This document shows, piece after piece, positions 27,798 through 37,075 of a stretch of 64,000 nucleotides of DNA; position 1 is the stretch's first letter, and each line of letters opens with the position of its first letter. This stretch comes from Azospirillum sp. SYSU D00513 (GTDB lineage Bacteria; Pseudomonadota; Alphaproteobacteria; Azospirillales; Azospirillaceae). The stretch spans positions 32,216 to 96,215 of the forward strand of contig NZ_JAFIQV010000031.1 of assembly GCF_017356015.1 (NCBI RefSeq). The letters are read 5' to 3'. The position numbers and the translations under genes are program-made. The notes below the pieces were generated by a model, which saw nothing but the letters and a program-made list of their open reading frames with translations, searched no databases and was not told the DNA's origin.

Positions 27798-28595
27798 TCA
27801 CATGTAGCCGCTGCTGCGCAGCCGCTCGAAGCTGTCCTCGGTTTCCTTGTCCATGCTGCGGCCGGCCCGCTCGGGCGCGCGGGTGGTCTCCAGCTCGGCG
27901 ATGATCTCGTCGATGGTCGAGGCGTTGCTGTCGATCGGGAAGGTGATGTTCTTTTCGCCGAGCGACCGGTAGCGCTTGCCGTTCTGCGCCAGGTACAAGG
28001 GCACGATGGGGATGTTCTCGCGCTTGGTGTAGCGCCAGATGTCCAGCTCGGTCCAATGCAGGAGCGGGTGGATGCGCACGTGGGTGCCTTCCGGGAAGTC
28101 CGTCTTGTACTGGTCCCAGAATTCCGGTGGCTGGTCCTTGAAATCCCAGCCGCCGTCGGCGTTGCGGGGCGAGAAGACGCGCTCCTTGGCGCGGGTCGCC
28201 TGCTCGTCGCGGCGGATGCCCAGCAGCATGCCGCGGTACTTGTCCCGGCGCATCACGTTGCGCAGCCCCTCGGTCTTGCGCGCGGCGGCGCGGGTGGCAG
28301 GCGGCAGCGTCTGGTCCATCTCCTCCTCCGGCGGACACATCTCGATGCGCAGATCGAGCTTCCAGTCCTCGGCGATCCGGTCGCGGAAGGCGTAGACCTC
28401 CGGCAGTTCCATCGCGGTGTCGAGCTGGATCATCGGGAAGGGGATGCGGCCGTAGAAGGCCTTGCGGACCAGCCAGAGCAGCGCCGTGCTGTCCTTGCCG
28501 ATGGACCAGAGCATGCCGAGCGGCTGGATGCGGTTGTAGGCTTCCCGCAGGATGTAGACACTGCGCGCTTCGAGTTCGTCGAGATGGCTGAGCAT
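27798..28595 (-). CDS. cysD: Sulfate adenylyltransferase small subunit
   Basis: CysD (NodP-like, 265 residues) carries the ATP-sulfurylase active site of the CysDN complex. The PP-motif is in LWSIGKDSTALLWLVRKAF, and the protein ends in the family's TEDSFERLRSSGYM tail. The ATG at 28595 starts the conserved LSHLDELEARSVYILREA segment. It heads the cysD-cysNC operon and is divergent from rfbB, with a 236-nt AT-richer gap between them that must hold both promoters. Confidence 0.94.
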   Translation of the reverse strand: MLSHLDELEARSVYILREAYNRIQPLGMLWSIGKDSTALLWLVRKAFYGRIPFPMIQLDTAMELPEVYAFRDRIAEDWKLDLRIEMCPPEEEMDQTLPPATRAAARKTEGLRNVMRRDKYRGMLLGIRRDEQATRAKERVFSPRNADGGWDFKDQPPEFWDQYKTDFPEGTHVRIHPLLHWTELDIWRYTKRENIPIVPLYLAQNGKRYRSLGEKNITFPIDSNASTIDEIIAELETTRAPERAGRSMDKETEDSFERLRSSGYM

Positions 28596-28831
28596 TGGGC
28601 CTTGGAAGCGGAATTGGGGAGGGATGGGCGGATTATGCGTCACGACGGCCGGAAAAGACCAGAAGGTCGATTGCCGGACGGGATGGCTTGAAACGGAAGC
28701 TGGGCTGCGACACAGCCATTCCACAGCTTTTTCGACTCGGATTCATTTGAAAAAAGACGGTCGAGATTATAGGTTCTTGCGGGTCCCCAACAGGGGTTTC
28801 CCCGATTTTAAACGGCATTCGAGGCACTGCG

Positions 28832-29887
28832 GTGAAGGTTCTCATCACGGGCGGCGCGGGCTTTATCGGCTCGGCGGTTATTCGCTATCTCATCGACAAC
28901 ACCGACGTCGAGGTGGTGAACGTCGATGTCCTGACCTACGCCGCGAACCTTGCCTCGCTGAAGCCCGTCGAGGGCAACCCCCGCTATGCCTTCGAGCGCG
29001 TGGACATCTGCGACGGTCCGCGGGTCGCGGATCTGCTGAAGCGCCACCGCCCCGACGCGATCATGCATCTGGCGGCGGAATCCCATGTGGACCGCTCCAT
29101 CGACGGGCCGGGCGCCTTCATCAACACCAACATCGTCGGCACCTACACGCTGCTCGACGCCGCCGTCGGCTACTGGCGCGGCCTGGACGAGGCGGCGCGC
29201 GCGGCCTTCCGCTTCCACCACGTCTCGACCGACGAGGTGTACGGTTCGCTGGGCGAGACCGGCTACTTCACCGAGGAGACGCCCTACGACCCGCGCTCGC
29301 CCTATTCGTCGAGCAAGGCGGCCTCGGACCATCTGGCGAACGCGTGGCACCACACCTACGGCCTGCCGGTGGTGATCAGCAACTGCTCCAACAACTACGG
29401 CCCCTGCCAGTTTCCGGAGAAGCTGATCCCGCTGACCATCCTGAACGCGCTGGAGGGCCGCCCCCTGCCGGTCTATGGCAAGGGCCTGAACGTCCGCGAC
29501 TGGCTCTATGTGGAGGACCACGCGAGCGCGCTGTGGACGGTGCTGAGCAAGGGGCTGCCCGGCCAGTCCTACAACATCGGCGGCAACAACGAGATGCGGA
29601 ACATCGACGTGGTGACCGCCATCTGCGCGCTGCTGGACGAGGTGGCGCCGCCGCTGAAGAGCGGCCCGCGTGCGAATCTGGTCACCTACGTGACCGACCG
29701 CCCCGGCCACGACCTGCGCTACGCCATCGACGCCGCCAAGATCAAGCGCGAGCTTGACTGGGAGCCGAAGGAGACCTTCCAGACCGGCCTGCGCAAGACG
29801 GTGGACTGGTACCTCGCCAACCGCTCCTGGTGGGAGCCGCTGCGCGAGAAGGTCTATGGCGGCGACCGCCTGGGCCTGGCCGGCTGA
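28832..29887 (+). CDS. rfbB: dTDP-glucose 4,6-dehydratase
   Basis: RfbB catalyses the second step of dTDP-L-rhamnose synthesis. The 351-residue protein has the NAD motif TGGAGFIGSAV, the active-site Thr-Asp-Glu in STDEVYG and YxxxK in YSSSKAASDH. Translation starts at a GTG (28832) with a GAGG ribosome-binding site. It is followed 11 nt later by rfbD, so the two are co-transcribed and end at the terminator at 30808. Confidence 0.95.
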   Translation: MKVLITGGAGFIGSAVIRYLIDNTDVEVVNVDVLTYAANLASLKPVEGNPRYAFERVDICDGPRVADLLKRHRPDAIMHLAAESHVDRSIDGPGAFINTNIVGTYTLLDAAVGYWRGLDEAARAAFRFHHVSTDEVYGSLGETGYFTEETPYDPRSPYSSSKAASDHLANAWHHTYGLPVVISNCSNNYGPCQFPEKLIPLTILNALEGRPLPVYGKGLNVRDWLYVEDHASALWTVLSKGLPGQSYNIGGNNEMRNIDVVTAICALLDEVAPPLKSGPRANLVTYVTDRPGHDLRYAIDAAKIKRELDWEPKETFQTGLRKTVDWYLANRSWWEPLREKVYGGDRLGLAG

Positions 29888-29898
29888 GGATCGACGAC

Positions 29899-30792
29899 GT
29901 GAAGATCCTGGTTGTCGGCAACACCGGCCAGGTCGGCCGCGAACTGACGCGGGCCGCCTGGCCGCAGGGTGTCGAGCTGGTCAGCGCCGGGCGCGCCGAC
30001 CTCGACATCACGGACGCGGCCTCCGTGCGCGGCTTCTTCGCCGCGGCGGCGCCGGACCTCGTCATCAACGCGACCGCCAACACGGCGGTCGACCGGTCGG
30101 AGTCCGAGCCGGAGGCGGCCTTCGCCGTCAACGCCGAGGCCCCGCGCCACATGGCGGAGGCGGCGGGCGAGCGCGGCATCCCGCTGATCCACTACTCCAC
30201 CGACTACGTCTTCGACGGCTCCAAGGCCGGCGCCTGGACGGAGGAGGACGCGGTCAACCCGCTGGGCGTCTATGGCGCCAGCAAGGAGGCCGGGGAGCGC
30301 GCGGTGCGCGCGGCCCAGCCCCGCCACGCCATCCTGCGCACGGCCTGGGTCTACAGCGCCTTCGGCCATAATTTCGCGAAGACGATGCTGCGCGTCGGCG
30401 CGGAGCGCGACGAGCTGCGGGTGGTCGCCGACCAGCACGGCTGCCCGACCGCCGCCGCCGAGATCGCGCGGGCCACGGTGCCGGTCGCCATGCGGTTCCT
30501 GACCGGCGAGGACGCCCCCTGGGGCACCTACCACCTCGCCGGCGCCGGGGCCACGACCTGGCACGGCTTCGCGGAGCGCATCTTCGACCTCGCCGCCCCG
30601 GCGCTCGGCCGGCGGCCGGTCGTGCACGCCATCGCCACCGCCGACTACCCGACCCCGACCCGCCGCCCGGCCAACTCGGTGCTCGACTGCACCAAGCTGG
30701 AACGGACCTTCGGCGTGCGGCTGCGCCCCTGGGAGGAGCCGGTCGCCGAGGTGGTCGCGGAACTGACCGCCGCGATGCCCGTCCGGGCCTGA
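29899..30792 (+). CDS. rfbD: dTDP-4-dehydrorhamnose reductase
   Basis: RfbD makes dTDP-L-rhamnose in the last pathway step. The 297-residue SDR protein has the NAD(P) motif GNTGQVGREL and YxxxK in YGASKEAGE. The start is a GTG at 29899 that begins the conserved VKILVVGNTGQ. The 3,5-epimerase gene rfbC, needed between RfbB and RfbD, was not found in this window; rfbA is 6.8 kb away on the same strand. Confidence 0.94.
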   Translation: MKILVVGNTGQVGRELTRAAWPQGVELVSAGRADLDITDAASVRGFFAAAAPDLVINATANTAVDRSESEPEAAFAVNAEAPRHMAEAAGERGIPLIHYSTDYVFDGSKAGAWTEEDAVNPLGVYGASKEAGERAVRAAQPRHAILRTAWVYSAFGHNFAKTMLRVGAERDELRVVADQHGCPTAAAEIARATVPVAMRFLTGEDAPWGTYHLAGAGATTWHGFAERIFDLAAPALGRRPVVHAIATADYPTPTRRPANSVLDCTKLERTFGVRLRPWEEPVAEVVAELTAAMPVRA

Positions 30793-30807
30793 ACGGCGCC
30801 GACCAAA

Positions 30808-30845
30808 AAGCCCCGCCGTCCTCATCGGATGGCGGGGCTTTTTTC
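30808..30845 (+). terminator. Rho-independent terminator after rfbBD
   Basis: AAGCCCCGCC (30808-30817) pairs with GGCGGGGCTT (30831-30840), followed by TTTTCTTTT. Confidence 0.93.
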
Positions 30846-30957
30846 TTTTCCGAGCCGCTGTCGGGTTGCCGGCGCGGCCGGGATCATCGGCAGGGCCGTA
30901 GGATGCGGCTTTCAGGGCAGACGCCGATGGCACCCAGCGTGAACCGCAGCCGGCCGG

Positions 30958-32382
30958 TCACGCGATCATGTCGAGATAACCTTGGCCGACATGGTGCGGA
31001 CCCTCGAAAGGGTTCGCCGTCCCGGCATGGTCAGAGCCGAAGTGTTTCAAGCTCATCGGCGTCAGTTCGAGATGATGCAGGTTGAATGGATCGTGCCGGA
31101 CGTCCTGTGCTTCACCATAAGCGCCGGCCACCGTTTGATTCTGGCCCGCAAGGTGGGCGTAAACGGTCTGCTGGCCAGGATCGAAGAAGCTTTTGTCGGC
31201 GTTCACGACCAGCGTGCCGTTCCACCACAGGTTCGCTTGGCCCCTGACCACGTCGCGGCCGTCCAGGGCGCCCTTGTCGTAGGTCACGATGCCGTCGGTC
31301 GGCAGCACCGGCCTGCCGTTGATGACGATCTTGCTGATGTTCAGATTGCGGTCCACGCCGTTGACGACACCATCATTGTCGAATTGAATCTGAACTTTGT
31401 GGGCCTGAAGATCGGCGACATCGGTCTTGAAGGTGAAGTCCTTCGTGGTCGAGACCGTCGTGCCCTCGCCGATCTTCTTGCCGTCCACCAGCAGGGTGAA
31501 GTGCGCGTTGCCGGCGCCCTTCGCGCTCACCGTGATGCTGTCGGGCATGGTGTCCTGCACCGGGGCCGGAGGGGTGATGACCGGAGCGGGAGCCGTGCCG
31601 GCGTCCTGGTTCAGGTCCAGCTTGACGTTGTTCGCGCCGATGGACGCGGTCTTGGTGATGGTGCCGGGAATTCCGCCACCGGAGAAGGTCACCGTGTAGT
31701 TGCCCGCCGGCAGCTCCATCCCGTAGCCGCCGGACGTCCAGCTTGTGGCCTGGTAGGTGGTGCCGGCCGAAGAAACGGCTTTGATCGCGACGCCGCCCAG
31801 CCCTTCGCCCGGATCGTAGAAATTGTCGCCGTCCCTGTCGTCGAAGGTGACGCCGGTCAGGAAAGGGTTACCGGCCGTCCTGGCGAAGTTCTGGGTTCCG
31901 GTCATGCCGGTCGAGCCCTGATACTCGCCCGTCTGCAGACCGATTCCAATTTCGCGGAACGTGTCTTTCATCAGGTTGGTGCGGTGACCGGCCGACTTGA
32001 AGAGGCCACTTTCCATGGCCTCGACGCTCGATGCGCTGATGGCGGTTCCAGCGCCCCAGCGGATGGCGATGTTCTCGCCCCAGCTCCAGCTGCCGCTGAA
32101 CGCATAGCCGGCAGCCTTCATGCGGTCGCCCGGCGAGCTGTTCGCGGCGCCGGTATGGCTGAAGCTGTCCGTGTCGAGCATCCATGTCGAATGGGCGCGG
32201 GCGGAGTCGAGGAGCAACGGGTCCCAGGCCAGAGGGGCCTTCGCGGCCGTCGAGATGGTGCCGGGTGCCAGCCCCTGGTTGAGGTCGATCCCCTGGCGGG
32301 TGGCCTCGGCGGCAGGGTTGGCGCGAGCCCGGTTGATCAGCTCCAGCATGTACTGTTCGTAGGAGGTCGGCGTGGCCATCAT
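30958..32382 (-). CDS. CAP-domain protein with C-terminal carbohydrate-binding-like domain
   Basis: The N-terminal 150 residues form a CAP/SCP domain (SYEQYMLELINRARANP; DSFSHTG; GENIAIRWG; AGHRTNLM). A middle region resembles a SdrD-B/carboxypeptidase-regulatory repeat (FDDRDGDNFYDPGEGLGGVA). The last 150 residues look like a CBM60-type calcium-dependent xylan-binding module. There is no signal peptide and little cysteine, which suggests type I or another signal-peptide-independent export. The start at 32382 (or 32379) is the first ATG with plausible spacing. It would act outside the cell, perhaps on plant or own polysaccharide; that role is inferred from the domains only. Confidence 0.8.
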   Translation of the reverse strand: MMATPTSYEQYMLELINRARANPAAEATRQGIDLNQGLAPGTISTAAKAPLAWDPLLLDSARAHSTWMLDTDSFSHTGAANSSPGDRMKAAGYAFSGSWSWGENIAIRWGAGTAISASSVEAMESGLFKSAGHRTNLMKDTFREIGIGLQTGEYQGSTGMTGTQNFARTAGNPFLTGVTFDDRDGDNFYDPGEGLGGVAIKAVSSAGTTYQATSWTSGGYGMELPAGNYTVTFSGGGIPGTITKTASIGANNVKLDLNQDAGTAPAPVITPPAPVQDTMPDSITVSAKGAGNAHFTLLVDGKKIGEGTTVSTTKDFTFKTDVADLQAHKVQIQFDNDGVVNGVDRNLNISKIVINGRPVLPTDGIVTYDKGALDGRDVVRGQANLWWNGTLVVNADKSFFDPGQQTVYAHLAGQNQTVAGAYGEAQDVRHDPFNLHHLELTPMSLKHFGSDHAGTANPFEGPHHVGQGYLDMIA

Positions 32383-32634
32383 GCGCCCTGTCACTATCGA
32401 TGGGGGTAGTGACCATTGATACAAGCTGGGCGTGGACGGATGTGGGGCAAGAATGGAGGCAGAAAACGGACCGGCCCGGGGCCGCTCATGCCCCCTTCTC
32501 GGAGATGCTCAAGCTGGGGCGGTCCATCTTGCGGATCGCCATGATCCCGGGCCTGCGGAATGGGATGACGGCGTCCGGCCATGGCCAGGATGCCCCGCCT
32601 GCCCATCCGGTCGGAGGAGGCGGGGCCGTGCCGT

Positions 32635-32832
32635 TCAGGATTTGGTGGCGGGGTCGTGGGTGTGGTGCCGGTCGCGCTCGCCGCCGCCACTCGATGCCCC
32701 GCTGCGGTCCGAATTCGTGGGCTCTCCGGGGGCGGGGCCGTTATGGTCGTCAGCTTTGGGCTTATCGGCGTTCTGCTGGCTGCTGCCGGGTCCGCCATGG
32801 TGGCGGTCCGTGTTGCCTGTCGTTCTCGACAT
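32635..32832 (-). CDS. Small hydrophilic protein of unknown function
   Basis: A 65-residue protein rich in His, Asp, Gly, Ser and Pro and almost lacking hydrophobic residues, so likely disordered. A good ribosome-binding site (GTGAAGGATC) precedes the ATG at 32832. The reading frame is favoured over overlapping frames by its ribosome-binding site and its compact length. No homology was recognised. The flanking sequence (32383-32634 and 32833-32977) shows no other gene. Confidence 0.5.
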   Translation of the reverse strand: MSRTTGNTDRHHGGPGSSQQNADKPKADDHNGPAPGEPTNSDRSGASSGGGERDRHHTHDPATKS

Positions 32833-32977
32833 GATCCTTCACCCTGTCAGTGGCCTTGGCGCTTGCTGGGGTGGTCCCCCGTGTTTCCTTGCAGGTTGGG
32901 ACCGCTCCTTGCTCGTCGGCCAACAGGACAGCCGGCGGACCGTTCCGGCTGGAAAATGAGCTGGGCCGGAAAGCGCG

Positions 32978-34213
32978 TCAGGCGCCGGCCGGCAGCAGCT
33001 CCGCCAGGGCCGCGGCGACGCGGTCGGCGTCGGCCTCCTCCATGTCCGCGAAGAGCGGCAGGGACAGAACCCGCTCGTAATAGCGCCGCGCGCCCGGCAG
33101 GTCGGCGAGGCCGTAACGGTCGCGGTAATAGGGCTGCCAGGGCACGGGGATGTAATGGACCTGCGTCCCCACCCCACGCGCCGCGAGCGCGCGCATCAGC
33201 GCCGCGCGCCCGGTGCCGGCGGCGAAATCGACCAGCACGGGATAGAGGTGCGGCACGGCGCGGCAGCCGGGGCTGCGCGGCACGGGCCGCAGCAGCGGGC
33301 CCAGCGGGGCGAGCGCGCGGTCGTAGCGGTCGGCCAGGGCGCGCCGCCGCGCCGCGAAGCGGTCCAGTTTGCCGAGCTGGGCAAGGCCGAGCGCGCACTG
33401 CACGTCGTTCAGACGGTAGTTGAAGCCCAGCTCCTGCATCTCGTAGTACCAGGGGTTGGTCCCTCCCGCCTCGTCCAGCGCCAGCTCCGGCAGCGTGAGG
33501 CCGGCGGGATCGCGCACCATGCCGTGGTTGCGGAACAGCCGCAGCCGGCGGTCCAGCGCGGGATCCCGGCTGGTCACGGCGCCGCCCTCCGCCGTGGTCA
33601 CCGTCTTGACCGGATGGAAGGAGAAGACGGCCAGGTCCGACCGGTCGCAGGCCCCGACGGGAACCTCCCCCTCCTCCGTGTGGATCGCGGTGCCCAGCGC
33701 GTGGCAGGCGTCCTCCACCAGGAACAGGCTGGCGTCGCGCGCGGTGGCGGCCAGCGGCCCCATGTCCGGCGACTGGCCGTTCAGATGCACCATGGCGGCG
33801 GCGCGCGGCCGTCCCAGCGCCCGCGCCCGGTCCAGCGCCTCGGCCAGGTGCCGGGCCTCCATCAGCCCGCTGTCGGGATCGACGTCGGCGAAGGCGACCT
33901 CCGCCCCGACGAAGCGCGCCGCGTTGGCGGTGGCGAGGAAGGTGATGGCGGGAACCACCACCACGTCGCCCGGGCCGATCCCGAGCGCCAGCATGGCCAA
34001 GTGCAGCGCCGCCGTGCCGTTCGCGCAGGCCACGGCCTGCGGCGCGCCGACGATGCCAGCCAGCCGCCGCTCGAAGGCATCCACCAGGGGGCCGGTGGTC
34101 AGGTAATCGCCGCGCAGCGCCGCGACGACGGCTGCCACGTCCTCCTCGTCCACGCTCTGCCGCCCATAGGGCAAGGCGCGTCCACCCGCGTTCCCGTCGT
34201 TTCCGGCCGCCAT
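32978..34213 (-). CDS. pseC: UDP-4-amino-4,6-dideoxy-GlcNAc-type aminotransferase PseC
   Basis: A 411-residue DegT/DnrJ/EryC1 PLP aminotransferase. The N-terminal LPYGRQSVDEEDV followed by LRGDYLTTGP is typical of PseC. The PLP lysine is in FSFHPVKTVTTAEGG. It aminates the 4-keto product of PseB in the CMP-pseudaminic-acid pathway, used for flagellin or LPS glycosylation. It follows pseB by 22 nt, so the two form an operon. Later pathway genes (pseH, pseG, pseI, pseF) are not in the window. Confidence 0.9.
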   Translation of the reverse strand: MAAGNDGNAGGRALPYGRQSVDEEDVAAVVAALRGDYLTTGPLVDAFERRLAGIVGAPQAVACANGTAALHLAMLALGIGPGDVVVVPAITFLATANAARFVGAEVAFADVDPDSGLMEARHLAEALDRARALGRPRAAAMVHLNGQSPDMGPLAATARDASLFLVEDACHALGTAIHTEEGEVPVGACDRSDLAVFSFHPVKTVTTAEGGAVTSRDPALDRRLRLFRNHGMVRDPAGLTLPELALDEAGGTNPWYYEMQELGFNYRLNDVQCALGLAQLGKLDRFAARRRALADRYDRALAPLGPLLRPVPRSPGCRAVPHLYPVLVDFAAGTGRAALMRALAARGVGTQVHYIPVPWQPYYRDRYGLADLPGARRYYERVLSLPLFADMEEADADRVAAALAELLPAGA

Positions 34214-34235
34214 GGGATTCCCCTCCGCCGTGTGT

Positions 34236-35276
34236 TCACGCCCCCGGCGTGCCCAACGCGATGAGCTGCTGGAGCGCCTCGGCCGACAGCCATTCGGTGT
34301 TGCGGTCGCTGGTGTAGGAGAAGCCCTCCGGCACCGGGTGGGCGCCGCTGCGCTGGTAGGGCTCGGCGCGCCAGAAGGGGAAGGCCGGCTGCACGATGAA
34401 GCGGTCGTCCAGTTCCAGCGTCAGGCGGGCGTCGTCCTCGGAGATCAGCACCTCGTGCAGCTTCTCGCCCGGGCGGATGCCGATCGCGCGGTGGGGCAGG
34501 CCCGGCGCCATGCTGGCGGCGAGGTCGGCGATGCGCATGCTGGGGATCTTCGGCACGAACAGCTCGCCGCCCTGCATCATCTCCATCGAGGACAGCACGA
34601 AGCCGACGCCCTGGTTCAGCGTGATCCAGAAGCGCGTCATGCGCGGGTCGGTGATCGGGATCTCGCGCGCGCCCTCGCGCAGCAGCGTGCCGAACAGTTC
34701 CACCACGCTCCCGCGCGAGCCGATCACGTTGCCGTAGCGCACCACGGCGAAGCGGGTGCCGCCGAAGCCCGACACGTTGTTCGCGGCGACGAAGATCTTG
34801 TCCGACGCCAGCTTGCTGGCGCCATAGAGATTGATGGGGTTCGCCGCCTTGTCGGTGGACAGGGCCAGCACCTTCTGCACCCCGGCCTCCATCGCCGCCT
34901 GCACGACGTTCTCGGCGCCGATGACGTTGGTGCGGATGCATTCGAAGGGGTTGTATTCGGCCGTCGGCACCTGCTTCATCGCCGCGGCGTGGATGACGTA
35001 ATCGATGCCGCGCATGGCCGAGGTCAGCCGGCCCTGGTCGCGCACGTCGCCGATGAAGTAGCGGAGCGCCGGGTGCTTCGCGACCGGCAGCGACCGTTCC
35101 ATCTCGAACTGCTTCAGCTCGTCGCGGGAGAAGACGACCAGCCGGCGGACGGCGAAGCGTTCCAGGATGTAGCGGGTGATCGCCTTGCCGAAGGAACCGG
35201 TCCCGCCGGTCACCAGGACCGACTTGCCGTTCAGGTCCATGACGGGCTTGGAGAAATCGCGCAGAGTTCCGGTCAT
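34236..35276 (-). CDS. pseB: UDP-GlcNAc 4,6-dehydratase (inverting) PseB
   Basis: This SDR enzyme of about 346 residues catalyses the first step of pseudaminic-acid synthesis (FlmA-type). It has TGGTGSFGKA (NAD), the STDKAANPINLYGASKL block with the YxxxK pair, and a C-terminal IRPGEKLHEVLISEDD motif. The start is uncertain: ATG codons at 35291, 35276 and 35240 are in frame and none has a strong ribosome-binding site. 35276 leaves a short N-terminal tail before the conserved MDLNGKSVLVTGGTG. Confidence 0.91.
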   Translation of the reverse strand: MTGTLRDFSKPVMDLNGKSVLVTGGTGSFGKAITRYILERFAVRRLVVFSRDELKQFEMERSLPVAKHPALRYFIGDVRDQGRLTSAMRGIDYVIHAAAMKQVPTAEYNPFECIRTNVIGAENVVQAAMEAGVQKVLALSTDKAANPINLYGASKLASDKIFVAANNVSGFGGTRFAVVRYGNVIGSRGSVVELFGTLLREGAREIPITDPRMTRFWITLNQGVGFVLSSMEMMQGGELFVPKIPSMRIADLAASMAPGLPHRAIGIRPGEKLHEVLISEDDARLTLELDDRFIVQPAFPFWRAEPYQRSGAHPVPEGFSYTSDRNTEWLSAEALQQLIALGTPGA

Positions 35277-35511
35277 GGCGGAAGGATCCATTCGGGAAAG
35301 AAACCAATCACTGGACAAAAGTCTTAAATCTTTTGCAATGGCGGCGCAAGGGAAGCGGGGCGCGGCGTGGCGGGACCGTATTGTGACTTGCGCGTCCGCG
35401 CGGAACACGCGGCTTGGCTGCGGAACCTCGCCCCGGCGGGGGTGTTGTCACCGGTGTTGTCCCGTGTCCGGCCCGTCGGCCCGACCGGGAACGAGCAGCG
35501 AAGGCCGTGCC

Positions 35512-35727
35512 ATGCATCACGAATCACTGACGGTGAAGACGACCAACCCCGACCATTTCCCGATGCTGTACGATTGCATCGTCAGCGGCCAGGTGCCGCC
35601 CGAGGAGTGCGCGACGCTGCTGAAGCACGAGGGTTTTTTCGAATATTACTGCACCCGGCGCGGCGCGCGCGCCGCGATGGAAGCCCGCCGGCAAGCCGCC
35701 GCCGCGGTGGCCGCCGCGAACCGCTGA
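35512..35727 (+). CDS. Small protein of unknown function
   Basis: 71 residues, ATG at 35512 with GAAGG 8 nt upstream. It is amphipathic and acidic at the N-terminus (TNPDHFPMLYDCIVSGQVPP), followed by ECATLLKHEGFFEYY and a basic/Ala-rich helix. No signal peptide or known domain is recognised. Codon use is like the neighbours, and it is separated by 70 nt from the M23 peptidase on the same strand. Confidence 0.7.
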   Translation: MHHESLTVKTTNPDHFPMLYDCIVSGQVPPEECATLLKHEGFFEYYCTRRGARAAMEARRQAAAAVAAANR

Positions 35728-35797
35728 GGGTTCCATTCCGCCGGCCCCGCCCCCACGTCTGATGCCGCAAGGGCATCATTGGCGAGGGCGATCGGGC

Positions 35798-36889
35798 ATG
35801 GCGGGTTTCATCGGCATAGGGCAGCGGAGCGCATGGGCCGGCGTGGGCGGGCTGGCGCTCCTCATTCTCGCATGGGCCGGCGCGCGGGCCGCTGCCGCCA
35901 AACCGGCCGCGGCGACGCCCCGTTTCACGCTTCCCGCCGCCTGCGAGATCGGCCGCGACTGCTTCATCCAGAACTACGTCGATCATGATCCCGGTCCGGG
36001 ACGCCTGGATTTCGCCTGCGGCCGGCTCAGCTACGAGGGGCACAAGGGCACGGACGTCCGGCTTCCCGACTACCGGGCGATGGAGCGGGGCGTGGCGGTG
36101 CTGGCTGCGGCCGACGGGGTCGTGCGCGCCGTCCGCGACGGGATGGAGGACGTCAACATCCGCACCACAGGGCCCGAGGCGGTGAAGAACCGCGAGGCCG
36201 GCAACAGCGTCGTGCTGATGCATGGGAACGGCTGGGAAACGCAGTACGGCCACATGAAGCGCGGCAGCGTCGCGGTGAAGCCCGGCGACCGGGTGCGGGC
36301 CGGCCAGCCGCTCGGCGAGATCGGCCTGTCCGGCTTCACCGAATTCCCGCACGTCCATTTCGAGGTCCGGCACGAGGGCCGGGCGGTGGATCCCTTCACG
36401 GGCAAGGGCATGGACGCCGCGGGCGCTCCGGCCTGCCCCCCCGGGGGCAGGCCGGCCACGGTGGCGGCCGGCGCCGCCCCGCCCGAGGACGGGACGATGT
36501 GGGTCCGCCCGGAGGACCTGCGCTACATCGAGACGGCGCTGCTGTCGGTCGGGCTGGCGGTGGAGCGGCCGGAGCCGGAACAGGCGCGCCGGGGCGCCTA
36601 TGACATGGAGGCCCTGCCCGCGGACGCCCCGCTCCTCGTGGTCTGGACCGACGTGATGGGCGCATTGGCCGGCGACCGCCGCCGCGTGCGGATCCTGGAT
36701 GAGGCGGGGCGCGCGCTCTTCGACCATGAGGAGACGCAGAAGGACAGCAAGGTCAGCCAGTTCGCCTTCGCGGGCCTGCGCCGCCCGAAGGAGGGCTGGC
36801 CCAGCACCGGCAGCCTGCGCGCCGTCGTCACCCTGACCCGCGACGGGCGGCCGTTCGCGGAGATGGAACGCCGCCTGCCCGTGCGGTGA
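35798..36889 (+). CDS. M23-family (LytM-type) peptidase
   Basis: This 363-residue periplasmic or membrane-anchored zinc peptidase has an N-terminal hydrophobic segment (VGGLALLILAWAGARAAAA) that can serve as signal or anchor. The M23 metal motif is present as YEGHKGTDVRL and the catalytic HxH as FPHVHFEV. The C-terminal 150 residues form an extra domain not seen in the shortest M23 proteins. The ATG at 35798 is preferred for its GAGGG ribosome-binding site; 35762 is an in-frame alternative. It probably trims peptidoglycan cross-links. Confidence 0.85.
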   Translation: MAGFIGIGQRSAWAGVGGLALLILAWAGARAAAAKPAAATPRFTLPAACEIGRDCFIQNYVDHDPGPGRLDFACGRLSYEGHKGTDVRLPDYRAMERGVAVLAAADGVVRAVRDGMEDVNIRTTGPEAVKNREAGNSVVLMHGNGWETQYGHMKRGSVAVKPGDRVRAGQPLGEIGLSGFTEFPHVHFEVRHEGRAVDPFTGKGMDAAGAPACPPGGRPATVAAGAAPPEDGTMWVRPEDLRYIETALLSVGLAVERPEPEQARRGAYDMEALPADAPLLVVWTDVMGALAGDRRRVRILDEAGRALFDHEETQKDSKVSQFAFAGLRRPKEGWPSTGSLRAVVTLTRDGRPFAEMERRLPVR

Positions 36890-36892
36890 AAT

Positions 36893-36993
36893 CATACCGG
36901 GTTCGGGAAATTCCGACCTCCGAACCCGGTATGGGGCCGCGACTGCGGCCCCGCGCCCCATGGCGCGGAAGTCCTGACCACAGGTCAGGACTT
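36893..36993. terminator. Three tandem perfect hairpins between converging genes
   Basis: CATACCGGGTTCGG (36893-36906) pairs with its inverse at 36920-36933; GGGGCCGC (36933-36940) with GCGGCCCC (36945-36952); AAGTCCTGAC (36969-36978) with GTCAGGACTT (36984-36993). They lie between the M23 peptidase gene and the converging small gene at 37076-37357, so they probably end both transcripts. No long T-run is present. Confidence 0.6.
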
Positions 36994-37075
36994 CATGAAA
37001 ATCGTATGAGTGCGGTGAGACCGGTACGGCGACGGGCCGCTGTGCTCGGAAAAGGGGGCTTCCGCCCCCGGTCCG

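Noticed and set aside
25888..28338. 816-codon form of cysNC
   Set aside because: The extra N-terminal part runs through cysD in another frame and is Arg/Pro-rich; the conserved start is at 27780.
32394..32798. 134-codon minus-strand frame overlapping the 65-residue small gene
   Set aside because: Pro/Arg-rich, no good ribosome-binding site; the 65-residue frame is better supported.
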